A DNA stretch of 14,605 nt, from NCBI GenBank assembly GCA_958442925.1, contig CAUCIO010000043.1, forward strand, positions 1-14,605. The letters run 5' to 3'. This stretch comes from an uncultured Clostridium sp. (lineage in GTDB: Bacteria > Bacillota > Clostridia > Lachnospirales > Lachnospiraceae). This document shows positions 13,692-14,605 of the stretch, piece after piece. Within the stretch, counting starts at the first letter, position 1. Every line of letters begins with the position of its first letter. The notes beneath the pieces were generated by a model that worked only from the letters and a program-made list of their open reading frames with translations, did not search any database and was not told the origin of the DNA. The translations under genes and the position numbers were made by a program.

Positions 13692-14605
13692 CTATTCTCT
13701 GTGAAGACGTCTGTAGCTTCCAATCATAAAGAATTCCAGCTCGTCCACCTCATCGTATTCCCCTGACAAAATTGCCTCTACATCATCTAAAATATCAGAC
13801 ACAGCCACGTATTCGCCCGGCACGCCTGTAAAGTTTTCCGCCACGGCCATAGGCTGGGTAAAATAATTTCTCAGCTTTCTGGAACGGTAGAAAATCTGCT
13901 TGTCATCAGCAGACAGCTCCTCAATTCCCAGTACGGCGATAATCTCCTCCAGCTCCTCGTAGCGGGCCAGATACTTTAATACCTCCTCCACCAGGCTGTA
14001 GTGGCGCTCCCCGATTTTTTCCATATCGATCATAGAGCTTCTGGTGTGGAACACGTCCACCGCCGGATAGAGTCCCTTTTCCGCCACCTTACGGCTCAGG
14101 GTAATCTGGCCGTCCAGATGCTGGGTAATGGTCTGCACTGCCTCATCAGTAATATCATCTGCCGGGATATAGATGGCCTGGAAGGAGGTAATGGAACCCT
14201 CCGGTGTAGAGTTAATCCTCTCCTCGATTTCACTTACCATACTCTCGATATTAGCCGGATAGCCGTTCTCTATAGGCATCCGGTTCATGTCAGCGCTGAT
14301 CTCCGAGCTGGCCTGGACGAACCGGTAAATATTGTCAATAAACAATAATACGTCCTGGCGCTTCTGATCTCTTAAGTATTCTGCGATAGTCAGTCCTGCA
14401 AAGACTGCCTTGCTCCTGGCCATGGAATTTTCTCCCATCTGGCCGAATACCATAGAGATCTTGTCCAACAGGCCGCTCTCCTCCATCTCGTCATAGAGCT
14501 CCTTTCCCTCTCTCGAACGCTCTCCCACGCCGATAAACACCGAGTTGGACTGAAAGCCCTTGTATACATTATTAATCAGCTCCTTGATCAGCACTGTCTT
14601 TCCTA
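13692..14605 (-). CDS. F1-like ATPase catalytic beta subunit (AtpD family), 5' end cut by window edge
   Basis: This is the catalytic ATP-hydrolysing/synthesising subunit of a rotary F1-type head, with about 303 residues visible. The open frame runs to the window edge; the first visible residues, GKT, are the end of the Walker A P-loop. Further along are GVGERSREG (containing the catalytic Glu and following Arg), Walker B LLFIDNIYRF, the adenine-pocket Tyr in GLYPAVD, IEELSADD at the DELSEED lever, and an FTG segment near the C-terminus. The family and beta (not alpha) identity are clear, because alpha lacks the GER catalytic Glu. Several loops are unusual: NEPPGAR of ordinary beta is GENSMAR, LGRMPS is MNRMPI, and DPLDSTSR is DVFHTRSS. 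The C-terminus is slightly shorter than in E. coli. The stop is 14 nt before the epsilon-like gene, the usual D-C order. It is probably a specialised paralogue rather than the housekeeping ATP synthase subunit; the latter remains possible. Confidence 0.93.
   Translation of the reverse strand, partial: GKTVLIKELINNVYKGFQSNSVFIGVGERSREGKELYDEMEESGLLDKISMVFGQMGENSMARSKAVFAGLTIAEYLRDQKRQDVLLFIDNIYRFVQASSEISADMNRMPIENGYPANIESMVSEIEERINSTPEGSITSFQAIYIPADDITDEAVQTITQHLDGQITLSRKVAEKGLYPAVDVFHTRSSMIDMEKIGERHYSLVEEVLKYLARYEELEEIIAVLGIEELSADDKQIFYRSRKLRNYFTQPMAVAENFTGVPGEYVAVSDILDDVEAILSGEYDEVDELEFFMIGSYRRLHRE

Noticed and set aside
13692..14605. Flagellar or type III secretion ATPase (FliI/SctN)
   Set aside because: The GERSREG, DNIYRF and GLYPAVD motifs and the following epsilon-like gene fit F1 beta rather than FliI.

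Overview
The window comes from a low-to-mid GC Firmicute, most likely a gut-type Clostridia of the Lachnospiraceae. The signs are strong AGGAGG-type ribosome binding sites, a signal peptide followed by a choline/cell-wall-binding (CW) repeat, and a giant GLUG-repeat surface protein. This placement is inference, because there is no rRNA or other taxonomic marker. Roughly 98% of the window is coding, all genes lie on the minus strand, and they are packed like a single operon (gaps of 14, 21 and 35 nt, overlaps of 16 and 32 nt). I saw no internal terminator or promoter, tRNA, mobile element or CRISPR.

In transcription order (high to low coordinates) the window holds six genes. (1) The 3' two-thirds of an F1-ATPase beta subunit, catalytically intact but divergent in several normally invariant loops. 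(2) An 89-residue epsilon-like subunit that has only the N-terminal beta-sandwich and lacks the regulatory helical hairpin. (3) A 182-residue membrane protein with about five transmembrane (TM) segments. (4) A 249-residue protein with one N-terminal TM anchor and an external beta-rich domain. (5) A 3950-residue surface protein. Its first ~220 residues look like gene 4; it continues through an acidic linker, FN3-like domains, three tandem ~111-residue 'NLF/NLM/NLL' domains, three GLUG beta-solenoid blocks, a second acidic linker and a C-terminal TM helix. (6) The first 82 residues of a secreted protein with CW-binding repeats, cut by the window edge.

The most interesting reading is that this is not a housekeeping F1Fo ATP synthase operon. 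It looks like a dedicated F1-like rotary ATPase co-transcribed with unfamiliar membrane proteins and a giant surface protein held in the membrane at both ends. The layout recalls the F1-like (X0) ATPases of Mollicutes, which lack a normal Fo and are linked to gliding motility or to the immunoglobulin-binding/protease (MIB-MIP) surface system, but here in a cell-walled Firmicute. A plausible model, inferred only, is that ATP hydrolysis by the F1-like head acts through the 5-TM and bitopic proteins on the giant surface protein and a wall-bound partner. The alpha and gamma subunits and any membrane sector would lie upstream, beyond the right edge, so this cannot be settled from the window.
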